Origin: Viola odorata
Lineage: Eukaryota > Streptophyta > Magnoliopsida > Malpighiales > Violaceae
Reading direction: 5' to 3'
NCBI GenBank assembly: GCA_963691705.1
Contig: OY829542.1
Coordinates: 22,244,579-22,308,578 of the forward strand
Length of the DNA stretch: 64,000 nt
In this document: positions 50,309-61,828 of the stretch, piece after piece
Position numbering within the stretch: the first letter of the stretch is position 1
Layout of the letters: each line of letters opens with the position of its first letter
The notes under the pieces: generated by a model
Told to the model about the DNA's origin: nothing
Database searches by the model: none
What the model saw: the letters and a program-made list of their open reading frames with translations, nothing else
Translations under genes and position numbers: made by a program

Positions 50309-51946
50309 TGATAGCACGTTTCATGGTCATGATTTTACCTTCTTTTCTAGCCCTTTCGGGGGCTTGATTCCGCTATTTGACCCTTATTCCAATCTTTATT
50401 GCAGATCAGCGTCAATAGAAGGAAAAGATCGAAAAGAAGCATTTTTGGAGTATTTCTGAGGATTTCAAGCTTCAAGGCCTAGAAGATAAGAATGTCGTCG
50501 AGCCCTCGAAAGCTAACCAGACCAGTGAGCAGTCTCTCGCCCGTGATATCTCTGCAAAGCCAAAGAGACGAATCTCCAAAGATTCTCACGGGATTCCTTG
50601 CATTTCTAGAAGATTCTAGAATATTCCAGCACGCTCCATGTGCTGTCACCCTCTCCCATTAGATGGAATTTGTCTTTTTGTAATCCCTTAGCTGGAATTT
50701 GTCTTCTTGTGGGCTAGACACTATATAAGCCTCTAGTTTTAGGGTTTGAGAACACACAACACATCTTGTAAATATTTTTCCACTTTCTTCTTTTGGGAGC
50801 CGCCTCCTTTTCTCTCCTCCCTCTTTTGGGTGGTAGCTGAGGCATCCATTTCCAGCAGCCATTGAACTTAACTGGAGCTTTGCTCCAGCCAGTAACATTT
50901 ATAGTTTTATTCTTCTTGTTCTTCTTCTTTTATGCAATCTTTCTTTTCCTATTTTGTTTGTTTGTTTTGTGGTATGAGTAGCTAGATTTCCCCTTCTTAG
51001 TAGAGGTATTTTGAGGGTTGCATGGATATTTAAGAGGCCTAAATGTGTTTAATATATTCTTATTGTTGTATTCGATTGTTCATCGGTTTCTTGTTAATTC
51101 GTCTAGGGCCATATTAGTAGTCTGGCCAACTAATATCTAGACCTAGATGATTACTGTCATTCTCTTGGTTATAATTGACGCGAAGCCTTGAGATAATAGT
51201 AGACACCTAGGGGAGACAACGCGAGAGGTCTTCATGTAGGGGTAAACAACCAATTAGGGTATGTGATACAAGTCTGACAAGCTGAGCTATCACGCCCTAG
51301 ATCTGTCTTACCTCCCCTTCATGGGCGTTCTGAGTTTGGCCTCCCCGCATTCGTGCCTGGGAGGATGGCGAAACATCAAGGTCACCTCATATGTGGAAAC
51401 GGGGGGTGACTTTTATCTAAGAAGGTAAGTAGGGGATGCGGTGTGGAAACGCGGTCCCTATAGCATGTCTATGGCATAGGAATAGAATATTTCTGCGTCG
51501 ATGATTATCTAGCCCTCAAGGTCAAGATATTTTCATGCCCTCGATGCAACCCGAGAATGTCCTTTGCTAAGAACTCTTCTCTTCTTATTTTATTGCTTTT
51601 AATTTCTTCTCTTCTGACTTTATTTCTTTATTTGATTTCTGTTTGCATGTCGTGCCCTTGATTTCTGTTTGCATGTCTTACCCCTGATTGTGTTTTACTT
51701 TCGTGCCCTTGATTTCTATTTTTATTAATTGTCTTGTTAGCATCTATCTCTATCTTGGTTAACTAGATTAACCAACCAAAAAACCCCCCATTGCTTCTTG
51801 TATTGTTCTACTTTATATCTGGTCTTGTCTAGTGTATGTCTTCACCTTTCTCTGTGGATCGAACTTCTTGCCACTGTCTTCAATCCTTTTTGTTGCATGT
51901 GATAAGTTGTAATTATTTGATCGTGCCCTCGACAAGCACGTCATCA
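50309..51946 (+). repeat. LY 5' LTR (1638 bp)
   Basis: Nearly identical to 55052-56663. It is 26 bp longer because a 'gatttctgtttgcatgtc' piece is doubled at about 51645-51680. TATA box CACTATATAAG at about 50719. It is clearly related to the Ath-2 LTR. Confidence 0.95.
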
Positions 51947-51948
51947 AA

Positions 51949-51968
51949 TTGGCGCCGTTGTCGGGGAC
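51949..51968 (+). other. LY primer-binding site
   Basis: TTGGCGCCGTTGTCGGGGAC, matching the Athila tRNA-Asp site with one change. Confidence 0.85.
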
Positions 51969-52035
51969 TGGTGTTAATTCGTGCCTTAGAAAGTTCCAGA
52001 TTTTTTTTTATTTCTTTTAATTATTTCTTTCTTCA

Positions 52036-53172
52036 ATGTCTTATTTTGACCCTTATTCTTACTCACCCTCTTTTCCTCAGTATTTTACTCCTAATCCCCC
52101 ATGGTGGGATCAAGAAAATTTCAACTATGTAGGGCAAGACGAACCTAGCTAACAATATTATCAGCCTCCACAACCTCCACAAAGCAACTACGGAAATCAG
52201 GAATCTTGGGCAGAACTAGCTACCCTGAGGAGACAACTTGAGGAGATGCAAGAGGCAATGGAGGAGCTTATAGAGCAGAGACGCCAAGAGGCTATTGAAG
52301 GAAACTTTGTATGGCTGCCTATGGATCTTGCCCTCGACGCTGGACCACCTGAACCTACCCATCTTGCCCTAGACATTTCCCCTGCACCTAGACCAAATTT
52401 TTTAGCTCCAACACTTCTGCCCAGTCACACCATAAATCATCCTATCACCCCCATAGAACAACATTTGCAGCACTTAGATAGTGATGACTATTTAAGTGAA
52501 GAGAATCTATCAACCGCCATTTTATAGGAGTTGCCATCTGAGCGTCATGACCAGGATGATGAGTCTTATGGGTTAGAGGACCTTTTCATGCCCACGAATG
52601 AGCTAAACTTGGAAGGCCCAGAATGTCTTCTTTCAGAGTCAGAAGCCAATGTGGAGTTCAAGGCCAGTGTAGTCACAATGTTGAACGATGCAAATCTGCC
52701 AGATTTTCACGACGAGTGTCATGCCCTCGACAAGCCAGAGCGTCATGCCCTCGACAAGCCGGAACGTCGTGCCCTAGACGCAGAATTAGAGGCAGAAATC
52801 GTTGTTCAACCAAATTTACCAAGTCAACTCCAAAACTGTTCTGACACTTTGGTAGGTCAAGAAATTGAGGCTTTTGAGGATTTTCAGCAGATCAAATCTT
52901 GTGAGGAGTTTCATGCCCTCGACAAGTTGGAATGTCAAGGCCTCGACATAGAATTCAAGCCAGGGGAGGTTAAGAAGGAGGATTTGAGAGAGATTGAGGA
53001 AGAGTCAATCGAGGTCTTGAGCTCTAAAGTCGTTATGTGTGACAGGGGGATTTCTAAACTTTTTGATTATATTGATCCTTTTCTTAAATCACCTTTCACT
53101 CATAACAATTTTTTCCTCTTTATTTTGCGGGAACCCGAATTAACATTTGAAACATTTTATGGTTGCCTGTAG
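52036..53172 (+). pseudogene. LY ORF of unknown family (379 codons, two stops)
   Basis: One frame runs from an ATG at 52036 to a stop at 53170, with in-frame TAA at 52150 and TAG at 52525. It starts with a Tyr/Pro/Phe-rich segment ('MSYFDPYSYSPSFPQYF'), then a coiled coil ('LRRQLEEMQEAMEELIEQRR', about 52225), then an acidic tail with Glu/Asp/Leu. Within it 'HALDKPER' is repeated (52720-52780) because the dispersed GCCCTCGAC word is translated as Ala-Leu-Asp. No gag, zinc knuckle or enzyme motif is seen. It may be what remains of a gag-region leader frame. Confidence 0.6.
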
Positions 53173-55051
53173 GTTGCTTTGTTACTGGACCATCCACTTC
53201 ATGCAATAATTCACATCAAACTAAGAGGATGGAAAGCATTTAGTAGGATTGGTTGAAGTTTGAACAACCAACGTCGTGCCCTCGACAATAACAGAGACGC
53301 TTCGTGGGAGGCAACCCACGTTCTTTCCCTTTTTATTTCTGCTTCACTCTTTATTTTTTAGAACTTTCTTGTGTGTACCCTTATCGCAGTGAGGAAAATG
53401 CGCTGCCTAAGTGTGGAGGGATTTATTTGTGTGTTTGTTTGCATGGTTAATTTTTCGCTTGTTGCATGATTGCATGATTTTTTGGATTTTCATTTTTTGG
53501 ATTTTGCTAGCTATTTCAGCACTGCCCAGTTTTTAAAACCTCTATGAATGGACACACTTTTGATCATTCGTGCACAAGTATGAACCACCAGCACCTTGTC
53601 TAGACCTAGCTATTCTCATTTTTGCCTGCTGAACCTTATATCCATATCTAGGCCTCGACATCATTAGTCACAAAAGCACCCTGTGAGCACTTGAGCCTCC
53701 AAGCCTATTTCTTTTCTTATGTGATTAGGATGATTTAGCTAGGCACTAGTTGTTCTTGCATGATATCCCTGGGTATAGTCGCTGTTAGACATGGGAAAGC
53801 TTCAATGTGACGAAAAACTTTGCATCAATGTCTTTTTCTTTCTTTTCTCCCCCTCATTTCTCTTCTCTTTTCGTGCCCCCGACATTCCCCTTCTTTTCAT
53901 ATTCTTTCCTGACCATTTGTATTTTCTTGATCTTTTTCCTTGGTAGGTGAGGTAGCAATTATTGAGGGTAACGTCGAGGGCTAGACATCTAAAAAAGCGC
54001 GCAGACAAGTTCAAGTGTGGGGAAGCAAACGAAAGCAAAAGACTTCAGAGTAGAAAGCAGCAAGCAGAGATCTAGGGCACGAAAAAGCAAAAGCTCAAAA
54101 GAGTTTAGAGCCCTAGATCATTCAAGAGATTCGAGCCCCCGAAACGTTCAAGTGTGGGGAAGCGAAAAAGAAGTCACCATCGATGCTGGAAGCAGATCAA
54201 AGGCAAGCGCCGAACAAAAAATCAAAAGTTTCATGCCTCAGAAGAATCAAAGATTTGGTAGCTGGTTCATGCCCCCTCTCCTATCTCTTATATATAAAAA
54301 AAAGAAAAAAAACGAGAAAAAGAAAAATCAAAATTAAAGGAGGGGGGCATTAAGCGAACAAAAAGAGTATCCGCATCCGAAGCCTCAACAAGAAGAGTTT
54401 CCTGCCCTAAAAAAAAGACCTCTGTCTAGCCCCTGAACCACTTCGTGCCCTCGATAAAAGCTGCCTTGCCACATCGCCTTTTTCCTAAGCCAAGGAATCC
54501 ATCCAGGTTATATCTGGTCCTTTCTTTTCTTTCCTTCTTTTCTCCCCTCATTTCTCTTCTGTTCATCTCCTACTTCTCTCTTCCACATTTCTAGCTCATT
54601 CCATCCCTTTTCTTTCTTTTTGCTGATGCGTTGTTTTTCCGATTGTTGATTGCCCATGCATGTGTTCTGCAGTACTCGGATTGATGTGCAAGTTTGACTT
54701 TGTGCTGTGTTATGTGCATTTAGTTTTGAGCGTAAACACCTAGCCTTGCTTGTGAGTGTGAGTGTCATTTCATCTAGGATTTATTAGGAGCCTGATCAAC
54801 TACTAGTTTACCTATTTGATAACTTTGTGAGGATTGCTGGTAGAGGGCCTTGATGTGGGAAAGTTTAATCTTTAGGGTCGTTACCCTTCTGATTTGATGC
54901 AGGTTTCTTCTAGGTGAAGATGAGTTTGTGCGAAGTCTAGCTCGGTGCCGGTTTGTGTTTGTGTGTTGGTTAATTATGTTTGTCTATTTCTTGAGGTGAT
55001 TTTCAATTTTGTGAATGCTCGAGGGCGAGCATTGGGCAGTGTGGGGATGTT
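53173..55051 (+). other. LY 3' non-coding region
   Basis: Carries GGGAGGCAACCCACG (about 53307), the 'aagtgtggagg' block, repeated 'caagtgtggggaagc' phrases (54011, 54150) and an A-rich run near 54296. Small open frames (54017-54337, 54945-55202) are unconvincing. This fills 1.9 kb without a gene. Confidence 0.6.
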
Positions 55052-56663
55052 TGATAGCACGTTTCATGGTCATGATTTTACCTTCTTTTCTAGCCCTTTT
55101 GGGGGCTTGATTTTGCTATTTGACCCTTATTCCAATCTTTATTGCAGATCAGCGTCAATAGAAGGAAAAGATCGAAAAGAAGCATTTTTGGAGTATTTAT
55201 GAGGATTTCAAGCTTCAAGGCCTAGAAGATAAGAATGTCGTCGAGCCCTCGAAAGCTAACCAGACCAGTGAGCAGTCTCTCACCCGCGATATCTCTGCAA
55301 AGCCAAAGAGACGAATCTCCAAAGATTCTCACGGGATTCCTTGCATTTCTAGAAGATTCCAGAATATTCCAGCACGCTCCATGTGCTGTCACCCTCTCCC
55401 CTTAGCTGGAATTTGTCTTTTTGTAATCCCTTAGCTGGAATTTGTCTTCTTGTGGGCTAGACACTATATAAGCCTCTAGTTTTAGGGTTTGAGAACACAC
55501 AACACATCTTGTAAATATTTTTCCACTTTCTTCTTTTGGGAGCCGCCTCCTTTTCTCTCCTCCCTCTTTTGGGTGGTGGCTGAGGCATCCATTTCCAGCA
55601 GCCATTGAACTTAACTGGAGCTTTGCTCCGGCCGGTAACATTTATAGTTTTATTCTTCTTGTTCTTCTTCTTTTATGCAATCTTTCTTTTCCTATTTTGT
55701 TTGTTTGTTTTGTGGTATGAGTAGCTAGATTTCCCCTTCTTAGTAGAGGTATTTTGAGGGTTGCATGGATATTTAAGAGGCCTAAATGTGTTTAATATAT
55801 TCTTATTGTTGTATTCGATTGTTCATCGGTTTCTTGTTAATTCGTCTAGGGCCATATTAGTAGTCTGGCCAACTAATATCTAGACCTAGATGATTACTGT
55901 CATTCTCTTGGTTATAACTGATGCGAAGCCTTGAGATAATAGTAGACACCTATGGGAGATAACGCGAGAGGTCTTCATGTAGGGGTAAACAACCGATTAG
56001 GGTATGTGATACAAGTTTGACAAGCTGAGCTATCACGCCCTAGATCTGTCTTACCTCCCCTTCATGGGCGTTCTGAGTTTGGCCTCCCCGCATTCGTGCC
56101 TGGGAGGATGGCGGAACGTCAAGGTCACCTCATATGTGGAAACGGGGGCTGACTTTTATCTAAGAAGGTAAGTAGGGGATGCGGTGTGGAAACGCGGTCC
56201 CTATAGCATGTCTATGGCATAGGAATAGAATATTTCTGCGTCGATGATTATCTAGCCCTCGAGGTCAAGAGATTTTCATGCCCTCGACGCAACTCGAGAA
56301 TGTCCTTTGCTAAGAACTCTTCTCTTCTGATTTTATTGCTTTTAATTTCTTCTCTTCTGACTTTATTTCTTTATTTGATTTCTGTTTGCATGTCTTGCCC
56401 CTGATTATGTTTTACTTTCGTGCCCTTGATTTCTATTTTTATTAATTGTCTTGTTAGCATCTATCTCTATCTTGGTTAACTAGATTAACCAACCAAAAAA
56501 CCCCCCATTGCTTCTTTTATTGTTCTACTTTATATCTGGTCTTGTCTAGTGTATGTCTTCACCTTTCTCTGTGGATCGAACCTCTTGCCACTGTCTTCAA
56601 TCCTTTTTGTTGCATGTGATGAGTTGTAATTATTTGATCGTGCCCTCGACAAGCACGTCATCA
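55052..56663 (+). repeat. LY 3' LTR (1612 bp)
   Basis: Matches the 5' LTR with few substitutions (for instance 'tctcacccgcg' for 'tctcgcccgtg') and one 26-bp indel. TATA box at about 55465. High identity indicates a fairly recent insertion, later than LX1 and Ath-2. Confidence 0.95.
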
Positions 56664-57821
56664 TGCACTTCCTCGCCACGTCCCATCTTCCCCACGCCAT
56701 GGCCGAAGTACCTCTTCCTATACCTCGGTTAGGAGTTCCTCTCATCGTCCCTTTGTTCCACCAGCTGCTAGCGTGCCTCCTCGCCGTGGTCCATCTTATC
56801 CCACGGCGCCATCCTCTAGGCGAGCACATGAGCCCCCGCACCATAGTTCTATTTCGAGGCCGCCACTTCATCAAGAGCACCCATCTCGGCAACCAAGTGA
56901 GGCGGACTATGCTTTTGTAAGGTCCTCCTTGGAGTCAATAGTGGTATTAGTTGAAAACCTAAGTGAGGCGCACGTGAGGGCACAAGACTCATTTCGGGAC
57001 ACACGAGAGATGTTTCGGAGGGACGTGCAACAACTTAAGCGTCTTAGTCAATGTGCATTGGTTGAGGCGAAGCGTGAGGAACGTGGAGCCTTATCTGGTA
57101 TGGATTCAGCCGGCTCACCACCTCTTGGTGAGGATGAGGAGAGTGTAGTGCCCCTTGGAGAGGAGACACTTTTGTTGCCATCCATTGATAGTGTTGGGAT
57201 CCCATTGGTTGAGGAGATTGGGCACGAAAAGAGCCTAAGGGCGTCTTGTGATTTCTCTTCGGGAAGCCATGAGAAAGCCCTCATTTGTCTTACGGCGTAG
57301 CGCAATTTTTGGTCCACTGGTAGTGCTTTCTCCATCATCCCGGAGGTGCCTATGCTTAGCTTCTTGGACCCGTTCCTTCTTGGTTTTGGGCACATTGGCC
57401 GAGCACCATCCTCTCTATTTTTGGCACCATCTCTTGAGCTCACGGTCTCACATGGACCCCGAGTCCCTTCCGCCACCCCTTTGGTCATTCGTAGTGCCCA
57501 TGCCTACTCGCCTACTATTTTGGGCCCGCACTTAGACCACATCATTCCCATTCCCCGTCTTGGACGAGTCTTGGCTATTTTTGGGTTTGACTCACCATCG
57601 GTCTTCACTGTACATGGTCTCGAGTTGAGGCCAAGCATGTTCCTATTTGCGCCTACTCCTCGTGCCCGTGAAAGGCCGTCAGCTTGGCCTATCTTTTCTG
57701 AGGGAGGTTTCAAGATGGATCCGTTTGTGGCCACTAGCCGGGAGCATGCTTTGGCCAACTTAGCATCTCACGGGGTTGACCCTATAGATTCTAGGATGAA
57801 TCTCTCTAAATGGGGATGGGA

Positions 57822-58825
57822 TGATACGAGCCAGCTGGCCTACCTTCGAGGCCCCTTGAGAAGCCCGACCTTAGTCGCTAGGCTCCTATCGGCGCCTAAG
57901 GCCGAGAGGGTTATTCATGAGGCGAAGGCCCTTCAGGATCCAAGCAAGTCATCGTCTATGCCTCGGCCTTCACCCTTGCCATCGCTCACTCGCGCCCGTG
58001 CCCTCGCACATCCGCCCCCGTCCTGCCCTCGAAGGCCCGAGCCACATCTTGCCCTCGACGGCCTGAGCTGTGTCTTGCCCTCGAGCACGGCATCTAGGCC
58101 TCGCCATTCTTGCGCCCGTACGCTTGTGCCCAGCCTTGCCAGATGATACGAACGTTAAGGCCTAGACTGATACGAGTGTCAAGGCCTAGACTGATACGAG
58201 CGTCAAGGCCTCGACTGATATGAGCGTCAAGGCCTCGAGCGTCAAGGCCTAGACTGATACGAGCGTCAAGGCCTAGAATGATACGAGTGTCAAGGCCTCG
58301 ACTGATATGAGCGTCAAGGCCTCGAGCGTCAAGACCCTTTGTCTAAGGGTGCTATGAATCATTTTACCCTTGTATATATTTTCCCTATAAATAGAAGCAC
58401 TTAACTTCATTTTAGGTGGTCTTTGATTTTGCTCATGATTTTCATCATAGGGCTTTTAGACCAACCCTTAGGCCTAGCCTAAGGAACTTGTTAGGGTTCT
58501 TGGCACCGCATGCTACTAGAGCTAAAAGCCATTGTGTATCCCTTTCCTTTCTTATAATCAAGTTACTCAAGCTTGTTCTTGAGCGAGCTCATCAATCCAA
58601 AGAAAGACCCTTAGTAATGCTTCTTGCTAAGTTCGTTTATTGTTTCTATTAAAACACCTTCAAGCTTCCTCCATTATATTCCGTTGCATCTAAACTCCCA
58701 TTTCCCCATCAAATATTCCACATCCATCAATCTCGTTTCAAGGAAACCATCCGTGCAAGGGACTAGATCTGATTGCTCCATCAATCCCGCGCCTAGCTCA
58801 CCATTGAAGCGCTTGGGTCGCATCA
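57822..58825 (+). repeat. LX1 3' LTR (1004 bp)
   Basis: Same order as the 5' LTR; the minisatellite is at 58144-58330 and the TATA box TATAAATAG at about 58386. Ends CGCATCA, followed by the CTAAC duplication. Confidence 0.92.
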
Positions 58826-58830
58826 CTAAC

Positions 58831-59367
58831 CCTCAGCCATCCGGCCCTAGCCAACAACAACAACAGAACCCTTATGGAAGTCACCCCCCTCCCCTCAATA
58901 TGTAACACTTTAGACCTAGGCCGACATACAACCAGTACCAACGTCAGCCGCCTCAAGATCAGACTTTTGTCGTGCCCTCGATCTCAGCACCAGGTCCAGA
59001 CCCCGAACAACAAAAGAAGATCGAGAACCTGGAGAAGAAAATGAGCATTATGATGGCAGAGATGAAGGAACTGAAAAATCAGGGAAGATTCCCGCTTCAG
59101 ATAGAAACCAAACCAAAGCATAACATTTGTGTTGTTACTCTCCGAAGTGGCACGACCTTGACTCCTCCACCACATCCTGCCCCCGACATCGGAAATTCTC
59201 CAGAATTAGAACTCAAGCCCAAAGCAAAAAGTCCGAAAGTGCCTAGGTTGGTCGAGGTCATGGAAGATAGAATCCGCTCCCCAAGGGGATCGCCAAGGAA
59301 CGATCCTAGGAGTTTACCCAGGAATATATTCACAAGATTCTCGAGCCTCCATTTCCCCAAAGATTAG
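58831..59367 (+). pseudogene. Ath-2 gag C-terminal part
   Basis: Resumes with a Gln/Pro-rich segment ending at a TAA (58902, from an ancestral Gln codon by comparison with the reading beyond it). The same frame goes on through a coiled coil ('KKIENLEKKMSIMMAEMKEL') and 'VVTLRSGTTL', a motif typical of the gag-protease junction in Athila-like elements. A frameshift near 59310 leads to a stop at 59365. Confidence 0.8.
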
Positions 59368-59455
59368 TCAAGACAAAGAAAGAAATAGAAGAACGAGAAA
59401 TCTTTGATATGTTTAGCAAAGTGGTTGTCAACATCCCACTTCTGCAGGCGGTAAT

Positions 59456-60049
59456 GTGTCTAGATACACCAACTTCCTGAAACAGCTATGTATAAACAAG
59501 TGTAAATTGGCCGGTGTCAACAAGATCAGTGTAGGGGATAATGCTTCTGCCCACATACAACGGAAAATTCCCCCCAAATGCGAAGACCAAGGAATGTTTA
59601 TTATTCCTTGCAGGATCGACACCATTGATATTGGCAAGGCCATGTATGACCTAGAAGCAGGGATAAATGTCATGCCCTTGATCATCTACAACAGTCTTGG
59701 GCTCAAACCCCTTAAACCCACCAGACTTGCCATTCAACTTGCCGATCATTCTATTATCTACCCCGAGGGGATTATCATAGATGTCTTAGTAAAAGTGGGC
59801 GAATTTTTATTCCCAGCAGATTTCTATGTCATCGCCATGGAGAACGAAGATTCAACCAAGTCTTCAGATGTACTTCTAGGGCGACCATTTCTGGCCACTT
59901 CCAGGGCCAAGATTGACATCCACCAAGCAACCATCTCCCTCGAATTCGATGGAGAAATCATCAAATTCAACATGATGGAATCCATGCGATATCCTTCTGA
60001 ATTTTTCAGTGTTAATTATGTTGATTTGATTAACCCTTCTGTTGACTAA
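59456..60049 (+). pseudogene. Ath-2 aspartic protease region
   Basis: Contains the ordered blocks 'PPKCEDQGMF', 'YDLEAGINVMPL', 'LADHSIIYPEGII' and 'LLGRPFLATSRAKID' of Athila-type proteases. In this family the catalytic motif is normally D-L-G-A; here it reads D-L-E-A, a change at the essential Gly, so the enzyme would not be active. The frame stops at 60047, before the pol linker. Confidence 0.82.
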
Positions 60050-60076
60050 CTTGCTGAATTAGACTCCACTAATCCC

Positions 60077-60832
60077 TTGCAATTTGCCATTGACAGGAGT
60101 CTCAAGCCACCTCTATTGGATGTCATGGTCTCGACATTCGTCACCCCTCCTGAGCTACATGCTGTTGTCACAGCCCTAGAAGAGTGCGATGTTGTCCCAT
60201 CTGAACCCACGGTCGTATCCCCTATTTGCTCAGACCATGTCAAGCTGTCTCCGTCCATCGATCAAGCTCCTGCCCTCGAACTAAAACCACTTCCCTTCCA
60301 TCTCAAATATGCTTATCTCAGCCTCAATGACTCCCTTCCCGTCATCATCTCCAACAAACTCAATGATTCCGAAGAGTTTGAGCTGATTTCTTTATTGAAG
60401 AAATTTAGACAGGTTATAGGCTGGACTATCGCAGATATCAAGGGCTTGTCACCAGCCTTATGTACTCACCGAGTTCATTTGGAAGACGCCAGCAAGACAA
60501 TACGCCAGCCACAACGCAGATTGAAACCACCCATGATGGGGGTGGTGAGAAAAGAAGTGCTAAAGTTGCTAGATGCGGGCGTTATCTACCCCATCTCTGA
60601 TAGCCCGTGGGTCAGCTCGATATAAGTCGTGCCCAAGAAAATTGGTATCACCATTACTCTTGGGCAGGACGGTGGATCTATTCCCACCAGAATTCAGAAT
60701 GGGTGGAGAGTCTGCATTGATTACCGCCGTCTGAACACCGCCACCAGAAAGGATCACTTTCCTCTCCTTTTCATAGACTAGATGTTAGAGCGTCTCGTGG
60801 GCAAGACTCACTACTGCTGTCTAGATGGATAC
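60077..60832 (+). pseudogene. Ath-2 pol start, cut by LX2 inside reverse transcriptase
   Basis: Linker 'LKPLPFHLKYAYLS' and 'GWTIADIKGLSP' is followed by the start of reverse transcriptase ('RQPQRRLKPPMMGVV', 'KLLDAGVIYPISDS', 'WRVCIDYRRLNTATRKDHFP'). In-frame stops lie at 60623 and 60778. Element LX2 begins at 60833, right after the 'CLDGY' codons. Confidence 0.88.
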
Positions 60833-60926
60833 TGATACGATCCAGCCACGTCTTGCCCTCGACGTCCCGAGCCGTGTCTTGCCCTCGCGGGTCCGTGCTC
60901 AGCTTTGTGATACAGGCCTTCCATCT

Positions 60927-61228
60927 AGGCCAAGATGTGCATCTAGGCCGAGCCATCCATCTAGGCCAAGATGTGTATCTAGGCCGAACTGTCCGTCTAG
61001 GCCAAGATGTGCGTCTAGTCCAAGCCGTCCGTCTAGGCCCAGCTGTGGGTCCGTGCTCAGCTTTGTGATACAGGCCTTCCATCTAGGCCAAGACGTCCGT
61101 CTAGGCCAAGCCTTCCGTCTAGGCCGAGTCATCCATCTAGGCCAAGATGTGTATCTAGGCCGAGCCGTCCGTCTAGGCCAAGATGTGCGTCTAGGCCAAG
61201 CCGTCCGTCTAGGCCAAGCTGTGTGCCC
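60927..61228 (+). repeat. 18-bp minisatellite in the LX2 LTR
   Basis: About fifteen units of the form CATCTAGGCCAAGATGTG, alternating with CGTCTAGGCCGAGCCGTC-like units. A larger repeat of about 160 bp is visible because 'gtccgtgctcagctttgtga' occurs at 60890 and 61050. Since 18 is a multiple of three, long frames stay open on both strands; these are not genes. Confidence 0.92.
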
Positions 61229-61576
61229 GCGCCCAAGCCTTTCCAACATTCAGCCCATGCCACTCAAGCCCAAGCATGAAGACCCTTTGTCCAAGGGTGC
61301 TATGGGTCATTTTACCCTTGTATATATTTTCCCTATAAATAGAAGCCCTTAACTTCATTTTAGGTTGCTTTTGATTTTGATGAGAATTTCTCTCTTAAGC
61401 CTTAAGCCAACTCCTACGATTAGCTCTAGGATCGCATCTTAGATCCATTTCATCTTTCTTTGAAGCCGCTCCCTTGCTAAGACTAGCTCTAGACTACGGG
61501 ACGGTTGTAATCAGAAAACCCTCAATCGTGTTAACCTCTTTCTAAGATTAGCTCTAGAGAGGGTTAAAGCCTTTGG

Positions 61577-61579
<3 letters not shown>

Positions 61580-61658
<79 letters not shown>
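61580..61658. repeat. (TA)n microsatellite, about 39 units
   Basis: Uninterrupted TA repeat inside the LX2 LTR, absent from the LX1 LTRs at the same place. Confidence 0.97.
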
Positions 61659-61661
<3 letters not shown>

Positions 61662-61828
61662 ACTTCCTTTCCTTTGCCAAATATCCTGCTGCACTTTCCT
61701 TACTCCATCTTAGGTTCGATCATCCGAAACCTTCAAGAATGTCTAAGCCAACCGAGCCACGAGACTAGATCCGGTTGCTCCCTTTCCAAGTGCCTTCATC
61801 ATCCATCCGAGGAGCTTGGACCGTATCA

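Larger units (their letters stand above)
50309..56663 (+). mobile_element. LTR element LY, pol-less relative of Ath-2
   Basis: LTRs 50309-51946 and 55052-56663 (TGATAGCACG...ACGTCATCA). The target duplication is TGCAC (50304-50308, 56664-56668). The internal 3.1 kb has a primer-binding site, one ORF (52036-53172), the GGGAGGCAACCCACG block at about 53307, the conserved 'aagtgtggagggat' block (53408) and a polypurine-like GTGTGGGGATGTT before the 3' LTR. It has the landmarks of an Athila-like element but no gag domain or pol. Confidence 0.92.
49936..57300 (+). pseudogene. LX1 ORF of unknown family, split by LY
   Basis: The frame runs 49936-50308, is interrupted by LY, and continues in the same frame at 56669 to a TAG at 57298. 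One early in-frame TAA lies at about 50023. The first part is rich in Ser, Tyr, His, Pro and Arg. The end has a likely coiled coil ('SSLESIVVLVENLSEAHVRA', about 56931) and an acidic patch. I recognise no domain. Further open sequence to 57821 ('LFAPTPRARERPSAWP') is in another frame. The related LX2 ORF starts at 63615. It could be a highly diverged gag or an unrelated captured gene. Confidence 0.6.
47551..58825 (+). mobile_element. LTR element LX1, non-autonomous, split by LY
   Basis: LTRs 47551-48631 and 57822-58825, both TGATACGAGCCAGC...GTCGCATCA. The target duplication is CTAAC (47546-47550, 58826-58830). Primer-binding site at 48632; polypurine-like AAATGGGGATGGGA right before the 3' LTR. 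Inside are only a 1.3-kb leader and one ORF of unknown type; no gag, protease, integrase or reverse transcriptase motif was found. LY occupies 50309-56663. Without LY and its extra TGCAC copy the element is about 4.9 kb. Confidence 0.9.
60833..61828 (+). repeat. LX2 5' LTR (996 bp)
   Basis: Shares ends, 'gaccctttgtccaagggtgctatg', the TATA box (TATAAATAG, about 61334) and flanking text with the LX1 LTRs. It differs in its minisatellite (18-bp units) and holds a long TA tract. Confidence 0.9.

Noticed and set aside
60825..61352. Long open frames on both strands (Arg/Pro/Ser/Cys repeats)
   Set aside because: Translation of an 18-bp minisatellite within an LTR; the period keeps every frame open.
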